From the NCBI GenBank assembly GCA_016718565.1, contig JADKCZ010000002.1, positions 1 to 64,000 of the forward strand: 64,000 bases of DNA. Direction: 5' to 3'. Below, one piece after another: positions 8,268 to 15,374 of the stretch. The position numbers and the translations under genes are program-made. The notes under the pieces were generated by a model. That model saw nothing but the letters and a program-made list of their open reading frames with translations, was not told the DNA's origin and did no database searches. Each line of letters starts with the position of its first letter. Position 1 is the stretch's first letter. This stretch comes from Anaeromyxobacter sp. Its GTDB lineage: Bacteria > Myxococcota > Myxococcia > Myxococcales > Anaeromyxobacteraceae.

Positions 8268-8806
8268 GGGCCGCGGCGCTGGGGCTCCTGCTGCTCTCCG
8301 GCTGCGCCGGGCTGGGCGGGGCCGGCGGACCGCCGGGCAGCTTCGCCGACGCCGACGCCGGCGCGCCGGTGGTGGCGCCGGCCGGCCGCGAGGGCTGGCT
8401 GCGCTACACGGTGGGCGCCCTCAGCTTCGAGGCGCCGGCGGCCTGGAGCGCCGCCGGGGGGCTGCGGCGGGTCACGCTCGGCGCGGCCGGGGAGGCCCGG
8501 CTCGACGCCTGGGTGGTGGACGCCACCTTCGACGACGCTTTGGCCTGCCTGGCCGGCGCCGAGGAGTCGCTGCAGCGCGGCGCCGCCCAGCTCACCCGGG
8601 TGCGGCGCCACGCCTCCACCCTGGGCGGGCGGCCGGCCCTGATGCAGGAGGCCGACGCCGGGGGGTGGCACGGCTGGGCCTACGCCGCCTGCCACGGGGC
8701 GGTGCAGCACCGTCTCTTCTTCACCGGCCGCTCCCCCATCCCGGCCGCGCTGCTGGAGGACTTCCGGCTGGTGGTGAAGTCGGCCCGCCTGGGAGGTGCC
8801 ACGTGA
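8264..8806 (+). CDS. lipoprotein embedded between the aminomutase subunit genes
   Basis: A 180-residue protein that begins at GTG 8264, overlapping the kamD stop by 4 nt (GTGA). The start gives a short signal with LLLLSGCAG, so Cys14 is the likely lipidated residue. The mature part has the pattern of a small secreted beta-rich domain (GALSFEAPAAWSA, later HRLFFTGRSP) containing two further Cys residues that could form a disulfide. I do not recognise a named family, though similar lipoproteins of this shape are common in Myxococcota. Its own stop overlaps the kamE start, again as GTGA. Its role in an operon for a cytosolic enzyme is unclear. Confidence 0.65.
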   Translation: MRAAALGLLLLSGCAGLGGAGGPPGSFADADAGAPVVAPAGREGWLRYTVGALSFEAPAAWSAAGGLRRVTLGAAGEARLDAWVVDATFDDALACLAGAEESLQRGAAQLTRVRRHASTLGGRPALMQEADAGGWHGWAYAACHGAVQHRLFFTGRSPIPAALLEDFRLVVKSARLGGAT

Positions 8807-9570
8807 GCGCCCGCGGACCCGGGCCCGGCGAGCTGGTCCGCCCCTACGGCGACCGGCGCGACGACGGGGTGGTGCAGCTCTCCTTCGTGCTGCCGGTCCC
8901 GCCGGGCGAGCGGGCGCGGCAGGCCGCCCTGGAGGTGGCCCGCCAGATGAACCTGGAGCGGGTCCACGTGGCGGCCATGGAGGCCGCCGCCGAGGGCTAC
9001 ACCTTCTTCGTGGTCTACGCCCACACCGCGGCGGCGGTGGACTACGGCGCCCTGGTGGTGCCGGAGGTGCTGACCCGCAAGCGCGGCTTCGACGAGCTCA
9101 ACGAGCTCTCGCTGCGCGAGGTGGGGCGCCGCATCGTGGTGCTGGGGGCCTGCACCGGCTCCGACGCCCACGCGGTGGGCATCGACGCCATCATGAACAT
9201 GAAGGGGTTCGCCGGCGACTACGGGCTGGAGCGCTACCCCTGCTTCGAGGCCAGCAACCTGGGCGCGCAGGTGGAGAACGCCACGCTGGCCCGGGCCTGC
9301 CTGGAGCGCCGGGCCGACGTGGTGCTGGTGTCGCAGGTGGTGACCCAGCGCGACGTGCACAAGGAGAACGCGCGCCAGCTGCTCGACGAGCTGGAGCGGC
9401 TGGGGGTGCGCCGCCAGGTGGTGGCCCTGCTGGGCGGGCCGCGCATCGACCACGCGCTGGCGCTGGAGCTCGGCTTCGACGCCGGCTTCGGGCCCGGCAC
9501 GCGCCCCTCCGACGTGGCCAACTACCTGGTGGCCGAGGTGCTGCGGCGCATGGGGAAGGTCTTCCACTGA
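8803..9570 (+). CDS. kamE: D-lysine 5,6-aminomutase beta subunit KamE
   Basis: A 255-residue small subunit that binds both cofactors of the 5,6-aminomutase. The cobalamin motif is GSDAHAVGIDAIMNMKG. His123 should coordinate cobalt, and Lys134, 11 residues later, should form the PLP aldimine; this matches the spacing of His133 and Lys144 in the Acetoanaerobium enzyme. The C-terminal Rossmann-like half contains VVLVSQVVTQRDVHKENA and LLGGPRI. The start is GTG at 8803, overlapping the preceding lipoprotein stop; an upstream in-frame extension exists but is shadow sequence. With KamD it forms the enzyme, so the frameshift in kamD decides whether the pair works. Confidence 0.93.
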   Translation: MSARGPGPGELVRPYGDRRDDGVVQLSFVLPVPPGERARQAALEVARQMNLERVHVAAMEAAAEGYTFFVVYAHTAAAVDYGALVVPEVLTRKRGFDELNELSLREVGRRIVVLGACTGSDAHAVGIDAIMNMKGFAGDYGLERYPCFEASNLGAQVENATLARACLERRADVVLVSQVVTQRDVHKENARQLLDELERLGVRRQVVALLGGPRIDHALALELGFDAGFGPGTRPSDVANYLVAEVLRRMGKVFH

Positions 9571-9614
9571 GGGCGGCCGCCCGGGGACGGGCGGGCCGGC
9601 CCAGGAGGTGCGGG

Positions 9615-10019
9615 ATGAAGGTGACGCTGCGGCTGCGGATGTCCCAGGCCGACGCCCACTACGGCGGGGCCCTGGTGGACGGCGCCAGGCTGCTGGCCCT
9701 CTTCGGCGACGTGGCCACCGAGCTGCTGGTGCGCCACGACGGCGACGAGGGGCTGTTCCGGGCCTACGACTCGGTGGAGTTCCTGGCCCCGGTGCACGCC
9801 GGGGACTTCGTGGAGGCCGAGGGGGAGATCGTCCGGGTGGGCGCCACCTCGCGCGCCATGCGCTTCGAGGCCCGCAAGGTCATCAGCCCGCGGGCCGATC
9901 TCAACGACAGCGCCGCCGACGTGCTGGCGACGCCGCTGGTGGTGTGCCGCGCCAGCGGCACCTGCGTGGTGCTCCGCGAGCGGCAGCGCGGCCAGTCCGG
10001 GGGGGCGTCCTATGGGTGA
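9615..10019 (+). CDS. kal: 3-aminobutyryl-CoA ammonia lyase (hotdog fold)
   Basis: A 134-residue hotdog-fold protein matching Kal, which removes ammonia from L-3-aminobutyryl-CoA to give crotonyl-CoA, a late step of lysine fermentation. Typical features are the N-terminal RMSQADAHYGG block, FGDVATELLVRHDGDEGLF, and the strand EFLAPVHAGDFVEAEGEI shared with acyl-CoA thioesterase-like folds. The start at 9615 has AGGAGG about 8 nt upstream. Its end overlaps kce by 8 nt, so the two are probably translationally coupled. Identity rests on fold motifs plus operon context; another acyl-CoA hotdog enzyme is the alternative. Confidence 0.85.
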   Translation: MKVTLRLRMSQADAHYGGALVDGARLLALFGDVATELLVRHDGDEGLFRAYDSVEFLAPVHAGDFVEAEGEIVRVGATSRAMRFEARKVISPRADLNDSAADVLATPLVVCRASGTCVVLRERQRGQSGGASYG

Positions 10020-10830
10020 GCCGGTCATCATCGCCGCCGCCGTGGTCGGCGCGGAGGTCACCCGCGAGCAGAACCCGGCCGTGCCCTACACGCCGGAGGA
10101 GATCGCCGCGGCCGCCGTGGCGGCCTGGCGCGCCGGCGCGGCGGTGGTCCACCTGCACGCCCGCTGGCCGGACGGCCGCCCCTCGCAGGAGGCGGCCCAC
10201 TTCCGCCGCATCGTGGACCTGATCCGCGACGCCGGCAGCGACCTGGTGGTGCAGTGCTCCACCGGCGGCGCGGTCGGCATGCCGCTCGAGGAGCGGCTCG
10301 GCTCCCTGGTGGCCGGCGCCGAGATGGGCACCCTCAACATGGGCACGCTGAACTTCGGCGACGAGGTCTTCGTCAACTCGCGCCGGGACATCGTGCGGGT
10401 GGCCACCCGCCTGCGGGAGCGCGGCCTGGTGCCGGAGTGCGAGGTGTACGACGCCGGCATGCTCGACACCCTGGCCTGGCTGCTCGCGCAGGGCCACCTG
10501 GCCCAGCCCTACCACGTGCAGTTCGTGCTCGGCGTGCCGGGCGGCATGGCCGGCACCGAGCGCAACCTGCGCTTCCTGGTCGAGGGGCTGCCCGAGGCGG
10601 TCCACTGGTCGGTGGCGGGCGTCGGGCGGGCCGAGCTGCCGCTGGCCGAGGTGGCGCTGCGGCTGGGCGGGCACGTGCGGGTGGGGCTGGAGGACAACCT
10701 CTTCGTGTCGAAGGGGGTGCTGGCCAGCGGCAGCGACCAGCTGGTGGCCGCCGCGGCCGCCCTGGCCGCCCGGGCCGGCCGGCCGCTGGCCACCCCGGCC
10801 CAGGCGCGGGCGCTGCTGGGGATCCGGTGA
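10012..10830 (+). CDS. kce: 3-keto-5-aminohexanoate cleavage enzyme
   Basis: A 272-residue zinc-dependent Kce of the BKACE family. With acetyl-CoA it converts 3-keto-5-aminohexanoate to aminobutyryl-CoA and acetoacetate. The metal-binding motif VHLHAR carries His47 and His49, and the GLEDN segment near the C-terminus carries the expected glutamate. QCSTGG and TLNMGTLNFG are conserved substrate-loop sequences. It is the last gene of the kam cluster and overlaps kal by 8 nt. BKACE enzymes differ in substrate; the neighbours argue for the lysine-pathway activity. The dehydrogenase Kdd that normally feeds this enzyme is not in the window. Confidence 0.92.
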   Translation: MGEPVIIAAAVVGAEVTREQNPAVPYTPEEIAAAAVAAWRAGAAVVHLHARWPDGRPSQEAAHFRRIVDLIRDAGSDLVVQCSTGGAVGMPLEERLGSLVAGAEMGTLNMGTLNFGDEVFVNSRRDIVRVATRLRERGLVPECEVYDAGMLDTLAWLLAQGHLAQPYHVQFVLGVPGGMAGTERNLRFLVEGLPEAVHWSVAGVGRAELPLAEVALRLGGHVRVGLEDNLFVSKGVLASGSDQLVAAAAALAARAGRPLATPAQARALLGIR

Positions 10831-10896
10831 GCCGGCGCGATTGTCTCCCCGCGGCCGGCCCGACTCATGGTATGGGCGCCGACCCTGGCGTCGTCC

Positions 10897-10925
10897 TTGA
10901 CGGCCCATGGTGGGCTCGCTAGCTT
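10897..10925 (+). promoter_or_regulatory. sigma-70 type promoter of the HU gene
   Basis: TTGACG at 10897-10902 and TAGCTT at 10920-10925 are separated by exactly 17 nt. This would start transcription about 20 nt before the HU start codon and serve both HU and the abutting PilZ gene. Confidence 0.6.
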
Positions 10926-10953
10926 CCGGCAGCCAATCGAGGGGCGACACGAC

Positions 10954-11226
10954 ATGACCAAGGCGGACCTGATCGAGAAGGTGCAGGCGGCGCACGCCGA
11001 CCTCTCGAAGCGGCAAGTGGCCCAGGTGGTTGACGCGATCTTCGAGCAGCTGGGCAAGGGGATCCGCAAGGACAAGCGGTTCGTCATGCCCGGGTTCGGC
11101 ACCTTCTCGGTGAAGAAGCGGGCCGGCCGGGTGGGGCGGAACCCACGCACCGGCGCCGAGATCAAGATCGCGCCCACCAAGACGGTCGGCTTCAAGCCGG
11201 CGCCCGAGCTGAAGAAGGTCCTGTAG
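10954..11226 (+). CDS. hup: HU/IHF family nucleoid DNA-binding protein
   Basis: A 90-residue histone-like protein. It shows the standard MTKADLIEKVQ start, the FGTFSVKKRAGRVGRNPRTG arm that wraps the minor groove (about residues 47-66), and the closing FKPAPELKK. It should bend and compact DNA as a dimer in the nucleoid. ATG 10954 gives the exact family length; GAGGGGCGAC lies upstream. It has its own promoter at 10897-10925. The next gene starts at the nucleotide after its stop codon, so the two are very likely co-expressed. HU cannot be separated from IHF by sequence reading with certainty, but the Lys-rich arm favours HU. Confidence 0.95.
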   Translation: MTKADLIEKVQAAHADLSKRQVAQVVDAIFEQLGKGIRKDKRFVMPGFGTFSVKKRAGRVGRNPRTGAEIKIAPTKTVGFKPAPELKKVL

Positions 11227-11715
11227 GTGCAGGGCCTGGCCGAGTGGCTGGCGGCCTTCCGCGAGGCGCACGAGAAGGCGCGGCGCGGCGCCCTGGGCGC
11301 CGGCGATCTGGCCGCCTACCGGTCCGGGCGCGACGAGCTGGCCCGGGCGCTGCTGGTGGGCCAGCAGCTCACCCTGGCGGCCGGGCAGACGCCGCGCCAG
11401 ACCCTGCGGGTGGCCCGCGCCCTCCAGATCGAGCTGGTGGTGGCCGAGGTGCACGAGCGCACCGTCACGCTCGACCTGAGCACCGGCGGCTTCTCGGCGG
11501 CGCTCTCCAAGGCGCCGCCGCTCGGCGACGAGGTGGGGGTCACGCTGCGCCTCCCCGCCACCGATCCGCTGGCCTGCCGGGCGCGGGTCACCGACGTGCG
11601 CGCCATGGGCGGCCAGGCCCGGGTGTCGGCCCGCTTCACCGGGCTCCCGGCCAGCGAGCGCGAGCGGCTCGAGGTGTTCGTCTTCGACACCGTGCTGGCG
11701 CTGATCGGCCGGTAG
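11227..11715 (+). CDS. PilZ domain protein
   Basis: A 162-residue protein with a helical N-terminal half and a C-terminal PilZ domain. The cyclic-di-GMP signature is complete: RxxxR at Arg57-Arg61 (RQTLR) and DxSxxG at Asp83-Gly88 (DLSTGG), followed by the beta-barrel strands. It should therefore bind c-di-GMP. GTG 11227 is immediately after the HU stop, leaving no spacer, and ribosomes probably reinitiate. The N-terminal helices may be the effector or partner-binding part. No pilus or chemotaxis genes are adjacent, so the target process is unknown. Confidence 0.8.
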   Translation: MQGLAEWLAAFREAHEKARRGALGAGDLAAYRSGRDELARALLVGQQLTLAAGQTPRQTLRVARALQIELVVAEVHERTVTLDLSTGGFSAALSKAPPLGDEVGVTLRLPATDPLACRARVTDVRAMGGQARVSARFTGLPASERERLEVFVFDTVLALIGR

Positions 11716-11813
11716 GCGCCGGGCCGGCGCGGCGCCTGGGTCACGCCCCGGCCGCTCCAGGCGACCGGGGCCCGCTCCAGGCGGGGCTGGCCGGGGGACG
11801 GCCGCCCTGGACC

Positions 11814-13127
11814 TCAGCCCGCCGAGCTGCTGTCGTCGGCCAGCACGTAGCCGCGCTCGCCGGCGTCCGACTGGTCGAGGCCGGTCCACTCGTCCTGCTC
11901 CTCGGCGCGCAGCGGGGTGATGAAGCCCACCACCTTGAAGAGGACGAAGGACAGGGCGCCGGACCAGGCGAAGGTGACGAGCACGCCCAGCGCCTGCACG
12001 CCCAGCAGCCCCAGGCTGCCGTCGGCGCCGGCGCCGTTGACCGCCTTGCTGGCCAGCACGCCGGTCAGCAGCGCGCCCAGCGTGGCGGCCACGCCGTGCA
12101 CCGCGAAGACGTCCAGGGAGTCGTCCAGGCCGAGCTTGGGGCGCAGCCGGACGGCGCCGAAGGAGGCCAGGGCCGCCAGGGAGCCGAGCAGCAGGCTGGA
12201 GAGCGGGGTGACGAAGCCGGCCGCCGGGGTGATGGCCACCATGCCGGCCACCGCGCCGGAGGCCAGGCCCACGCCGGACATCTTGCCGTGCTTGAAGAGC
12301 TCCACCAGGCCCCAGGTGAGCGCCGCGGCGGCCGGCGCCACGAAGGTGTTGGTGAAGGCGTAGGCCGCCAGGCCGTCGGCCGCCAGGGCGCTGCCGCCGT
12401 TGAAGCCGAGCCAGCCGAACCAGAGCAGGCCGGCGCCCAGGATGGCGAAGGGCACGTTGTGCGGCACCACCACCGGGGCGCGCAGGCCGCGCCGCTTGCC
12501 GAGCAGGATGGCCCCGACCAGCGCCGCCGCCGCCGCGTTGATGTGCACCACCGTGCCGCCGGCGAAGTCGAGCGCGCCCAGGTCGCGCAGCCAGCCGCCG
12601 GGGGCCCAGACCCAGTGGGCCACCGGCGTGTAGACCACCAGGCTCCACAGGGCCACGAAGAGCACGTAGGCCTTGATGCGCACCCGCTCCACGATGGCGC
12701 CGGAGATGAGCGCCGGGGTGATGACGGCGAACATGGCCTGGAAGAGCATGAAGGCCAGGTGCGGGATGGTGGCGGAGAGCGACGGCTCGGCCGCGCCGGT
12801 GACGCCGCCCAGCCCGGCCCAGGAGAGGCCGCCGATGAAGGCGTTCAGGCTGCCGCCCGGGGAGAACGAGAGGCTGTAGCCGACCAGCGTCCAGAGCACG
12901 CCCACGATGGCCATGCAGACGATGGACATGTTCATGGTGTGGACGACGTTCTTGGCGCGGACCAGGCCGCCGTAGAAGAAGGCCAGGCCCGGCGTCATGA
13001 GCAGCACCAGCCCGGCGGAGACCAGCACCAGCGCGGTGGCGCCGCTGTCGAGCGGGGGCGGGGCGTCGGCCTGGGCCAGGGCGAGCGCGGGGGCGGCGAT
13101 GGCCAGGGCGGCGAAGAGCTTTCTCAC
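11814..13127 (-). CDS. amt: ammonium transporter, Amt family
   Basis: A 437-residue channel-like ammonium transporter with a cleavable-looking leader (residues 1-20) and about eleven membrane helices. The twin pore histidines are His195 in VVHINAAAAALVG and His344 in VFAVHGVAATLG, and LDFAGG with Asp187 supplies the conserved acidic residue. GTG 13127 has GGAGGT 4 nt upstream. A sigma-54 type promoter lies at 13175-13190, which fits nitrogen-limitation control through NtrC. No glnK/glnB gene is adjacent, unlike many amt loci. The C-terminal tail ends in an acidic DQSDAGERGYVLADDSS-like segment, possibly for PII binding. Confidence 0.95.
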   Translation of the reverse strand: MRKLFAALAIAAPALALAQADAPPPLDSGATALVLVSAGLVLLMTPGLAFFYGGLVRAKNVVHTMNMSIVCMAIVGVLWTLVGYSLSFSPGGSLNAFIGGLSWAGLGGVTGAAEPSLSATIPHLAFMLFQAMFAVITPALISGAIVERVRIKAYVLFVALWSLVVYTPVAHWVWAPGGWLRDLGALDFAGGTVVHINAAAAALVGAILLGKRRGLRAPVVVPHNVPFAILGAGLLWFGWLGFNGGSALAADGLAAYAFTNTFVAPAAAALTWGLVELFKHGKMSGVGLASGAVAGMVAITPAAGFVTPLSSLLLGSLAALASFGAVRLRPKLGLDDSLDVFAVHGVAATLGALLTGVLASKAVNGAGADGSLGLLGVQALGVLVTFAWSGALSFVLFKVVGFITPLRAEEQDEWTGLDQSDAGERGYVLADDSSSAG

Positions 13128-13174
13128 GGGACCTCCGGGAACTGGGGGGTGGCGCAGCGGGTCCCCTGCTCCTG

Positions 13175-13190
13175 TGCAGCCACCGTGCCG
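13175..13190 (-). promoter_or_regulatory. sigma-54 (RpoN) promoter of amt
   Basis: On the minus strand the sequence is CGGCACGGTGGCTGCA. The invariant GG (-24) and GC (-12) are spaced as in the consensus TGGCAC-N5-TTGCA, with two mismatches outside the invariant bases. The predicted start near 13164 gives a leader of about 37 nt containing the GGAGGT ribosome-binding site. Confidence 0.65.
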
Positions 13191-13193
13191 ACC

Positions 13194-14777
13194 TCACCCG
13201 GCCGGAGTTTCCCGTGTTCTCGCGGCGCCCTGGCCCGTGCTGCCCGACCACGCGGCAGCAAGCTGCCTCCCGTTCGCGCAGGCGCACCCCGCCGCGGGTC
13301 TGCTGCCTGGTGTCCGGGCGATCCCGGCGCGCCGCCGCGCGGGCAGGAGGCTCAGCGGACCGGCTTCTTCGCCGGCGCAGGCTTCTTGGGGGTGGCGGTG
13401 GCTGCTTTCCGGGACGTGATGGCCTTCTTGGCCGCCGCGCTGCCAGCCTTCGGTGCAGCGACCTTGCGGACCGGCGCCTTGGCCGGCTTGGTCACCTTTC
13501 CGAACGCGGAGGCCTTGGCCGCGGTGGGCTTGGCGCCCCTGGCGGGCGGGCTTGACGGCCTTGACGGCCTTGGCCGTGGCGGCCCTGGAAGGCCTGGCGG
13601 CGGGGGCGGGCGCCGGCGGCGGGGGCGGTGGGACCGCCGAGAGCGCCGGGGGGTCGTCGTCGCTGGCGCTCTGGAAGGGCGCCGGGGCGTCGAGGATGGC
13701 CCGGTAGCCGGCCCGGTCGCCCGCCATGGCCACGGCCGCCTGCTCGGCCCAGGTGCGGGCCCTGGCGTCCAGGTCCGCCACCGTGCCGAGCGCGGCGGTG
13801 GCGGCGGCGCGATCCCCGCTGCGCAGCTCGAGCGCCGCCAGGTGGAGCGCCGCGCGGGCGCGCTCGTTCACCGGCGTCTGCGCGTCGGCCACCAGCCGCC
13901 GCAGCGGGGCCAGGGCCTCGGCCAGCGGCACCTGGGACGCCAGCGCCAGCTTGGAGAGCCCGTAGGCGGAGCGCGGGTTCTGCGGCGAGGCGGCCAGGGC
14001 GGCGAGGTAGGCGGCGCGAGCCGCCGCCGGATCGCGGTGGAGGCGGCGGGCCAGGTCGCCCTGGAGCGCCTGCGCGGCCGCCAGGCCGGGATCGGTGGTG
14101 GTGGCCGCGTCCAGCGGCTCGACGCCGGCGGCCAGGTTGCCGGCCAGGAAGGCGATGCGCCCCTGCAGCGCGCCGTTCCAGGGGTGGCGGCCGGCGCGGC
14201 CGGCGTAGGTGGCGGCGTCGGCCACCATGCGCCGGCCCAGGAAGTTGGCCGCGGTGGCCAGGTTGGCGTAGTCCGGCACCTCGGCGGCCCGGCTCGGCTC
14301 GACCAGCAGGGCCTCGGCGCGGTCGGCCGCCTCGGGGTCGCGGTAGTCGGCCGCCAGCATGGCCAGGGCGAAGGCCCGCATGGAGCCGGCCTGCAGGGGA
14401 TCGAGCTTGGCCAGCGGCTGCAGCAGGTCCGCGGCGCCGCGGAAGCCGGCGGCGGTGTCGAGCCGCAGCATGGCCTCCGCCTTGGGGAGCCCCTCGGCGA
14501 GGGCGCGGCCGCGCTGCAGGCTGCGGTAGCCGAGCAGGGCCGCCACGGCCAGGGCCAGCGCGGCCAGGCCCAGGCCAACCTTCAGCGCTCGCTGCCGTCC
14601 CGGCGGGCTGGTCGCTGGCTCCTGGCCCGGCTCGCCCGGGTCCTCCTCGGGTCCCACCGCCGCGGTGCGGCCCGACCGGCGCCGGGGCGCCCGTCCTTCG
14701 TCCAGCGCTGCGGGGGGGCCGTAGCCGTCGTCTTCCAGCGTGTCGTCCGGCTCGCCGGGCGGGAGGTCCGTGGGCAT
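13194..14777 (-). CDS. TPR protein with one membrane anchor and Lys-rich tail (tail frameshifted as sequenced)
   Basis: The protein has an acidic Pro-rich cytosolic N-terminus, one membrane helix at about residues 66-83 and a long series of TPR-like helical repeats to about residue 385. A Pro-rich linker and a KAVKAVK segment follow. In the given frame the tail (from about 13550 down to 13194) turns Gly/Arg/Gln-rich and unnatural. One frame over, after one skipped base in the CCCGCCCGCC stretch near 13545, it continues as a histone-H1-like tail (KPAKAPVRKVAAPKAG, then KKPAPAKKPVR) ending at a TGA at 13352-13354. The original protein therefore probably ends at 13352. The start at 14777 is preferred because TAGGAT lies 7 nt before it; 14786 is the alternative. 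Function unknown. Confidence 0.6.
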   Translation of the reverse strand: MPTDLPPGEPDDTLEDDGYGPPAALDEGRAPRRRSGRTAAVGPEEDPGEPGQEPATSPPGRQRALKVGLGLAALALAVAALLGYRSLQRGRALAEGLPKAEAMLRLDTAAGFRGAADLLQPLAKLDPLQAGSMRAFALAMLAADYRDPEAADRAEALLVEPSRAAEVPDYANLATAANFLGRRMVADAATYAGRAGRHPWNGALQGRIAFLAGNLAAGVEPLDAATTTDPGLAAAQALQGDLARRLHRDPAAARAAYLAALAASPQNPRSAYGLSKLALASQVPLAEALAPLRRLVADAQTPVNERARAALHLAALELRSGDRAAATAALGTVADLDARARTWAEQAAVAMAGDRAGYRAILDAPAPFQSASDDDPPALSAVPPPPPPAPAPAARPSRAATAKAVKAVKPARQGRQAHRGQGLRVRKGDQAGQGAGPQGRCTEGWQRGGQEGHHVPESSHRHPQEACAGEEAGPLSLLPARRRAGIARTPGSRPAAGCACANGRQLAAAWSGSTGQGAARTRETPAG

Positions 14778-14784
14778 CGGCGGC

Positions 14785-14790
14785 ATCCTA
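14785..14790 (-). promoter_or_regulatory. TAGGAT -10-like hexamer before the TPR gene
   Basis: TAGGAT ends 7 nt before the ATG at 14777 and overlaps the alternative ATG at 14786, which favours the downstream start. It belongs to the recurrent near-leaderless pattern described in the findings. Confidence 0.35.
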
Positions 14791-14799
14791 CCGCAGGTG

Positions 14800-14837
14800 A
14801 AACGACGACGCCCGAACCGGGAGACCCGGCTCGGGCG
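14800..14837 (-). terminator. hairpin terminator of the 70-residue regulator gene
   Basis: A 13-bp GC-rich hairpin at 14809-14837 (arms CGCCCGAG/CCGGG and CCCGG/TTCGGGCG with a 3-nt loop) lies about 30 bp after the stop at 14868. It is followed on the minus strand by TCGTCGTTTC. The U-tract is imperfect. Confidence 0.5.
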
Positions 14838-14867
14838 CGTCCACTGCGCTCGCGGTGGAGGAAGGTG

Positions 14868-15080
14868 CTAGGCCTTCTCCTCCTTCTCGTCCGGGCGGGC
14901 CACGCCGGAGAGCACGTCGTTGACCGACGGGAAGCGCATGATCTCGCCACGCGCGATCCGCCAGGCCTGCTGCACGATCCACGAGAGGGAACGGTCCTGC
15001 CGGTTCGCCTCGGCCTGGATCTCGTTCAGCATGTCTTCGGGGAAGTAGAGTGACTGCTTGCGCTTGTCGGTGCCGGCCAT
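14868..15080 (-). CDS. small ribbon-helix-helix-like protein (TIGR04563-type)
   Basis: A 70-residue protein resembling the short TIGR04563 family found mainly in Myxococcota. The N-terminus KRKQSLYFPEDML forms the beta-strand and first turn typical of ribbon-helix-helix DNA-binding dimers. EIQAEANRQDRSLSWIVQQAWRIA makes two helices, and the tail is acidic/Lys-rich. It is probably a DNA-binding regulator, but its target is not visible. ATG 15080 is chosen because GGGAGC precedes it and the family domain begins directly; a longer in-frame extension to 15230 is rejected. A hairpin terminator follows the gene. Confidence 0.75.
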   Translation of the reverse strand: MAGTDKRKQSLYFPEDMLNEIQAEANRQDRSLSWIVQQAWRIARGEIMRFPSVNDVLSGVARPDEKEEKA

Positions 15081-15299
15081 CGATGCTCCCTGCAGTGTGG
15101 GATAGATAGTCCGGGACTTGTACGACGGGTGTCGTGGTCGGTCAAGGTATGCCGACCTCGGCGGGCGACGATCCGGCGGCCGCCAGGACGGCGCAACCTG
15201 CTGCAACACAAAGGAATGTCGTTGACCCACGGGACGGCGACTGGAGCCAGTGACGGCGGTCCGAGCGCAACGGCTGCGCTGCGCCGTGGGCTGGCGGAC

Positions 15300-15332
15300 A
15301 AAAAAAGGGAGCCGGCATTGCTGCCGGCTCCC
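15300..15332 (-). terminator. strong intrinsic terminator on the minus strand
   Basis: A perfect 11-bp stem (15307-15317 with 15322-15332, arms GGGAGCCGGCA and TGCCGGCTCCC) has a 4-nt loop and is followed on the minus strand by seven Ts (15306-15300). No minus-strand gene lies upstream of it in this gap, which is the main reason to suspect a small RNA. Confidence 0.8.
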
Positions 15333-15374
15333 CGTGGGCCCAGAGGGGGAGGGGGGGGACCCCTAGGCCCTACG
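15300..15374 (-). ncRNA. candidate small RNA with C-rich loop
   Basis: On the minus strand TTGTTC (15404-15409) and TAGAGT (15381-15386) are separated by 17 nt and predict a start near 15374. The RNA would fold into a GGGCC/GGCCC stem (15366-15370 with 15336-15340) that displays a very C-rich loop of about 25 nt. It would then end in an intrinsic terminator with an 11-bp stem and a run of seven Us. C-rich loops of this kind pair with Shine-Dalgarno sequences in known small RNAs. No reading frame explains the terminator. Expression is not shown. Confidence 0.35.

Noticed and set aside
8218..8802. N-terminal extension of kamE through the lipoprotein gene
   Set aside because: The extension is Gly/Ala/Arg-rich and lacks similarity to KamE; GTG 8803 gives the correct family length and a 4-nt coupling.
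15081..15230. 50-residue N-terminal extension of the 70-residue regulator-like protein
   Set aside because: It has no similarity to the family, crosses the likely promoter region, and the shorter start has a ribosome-binding site.
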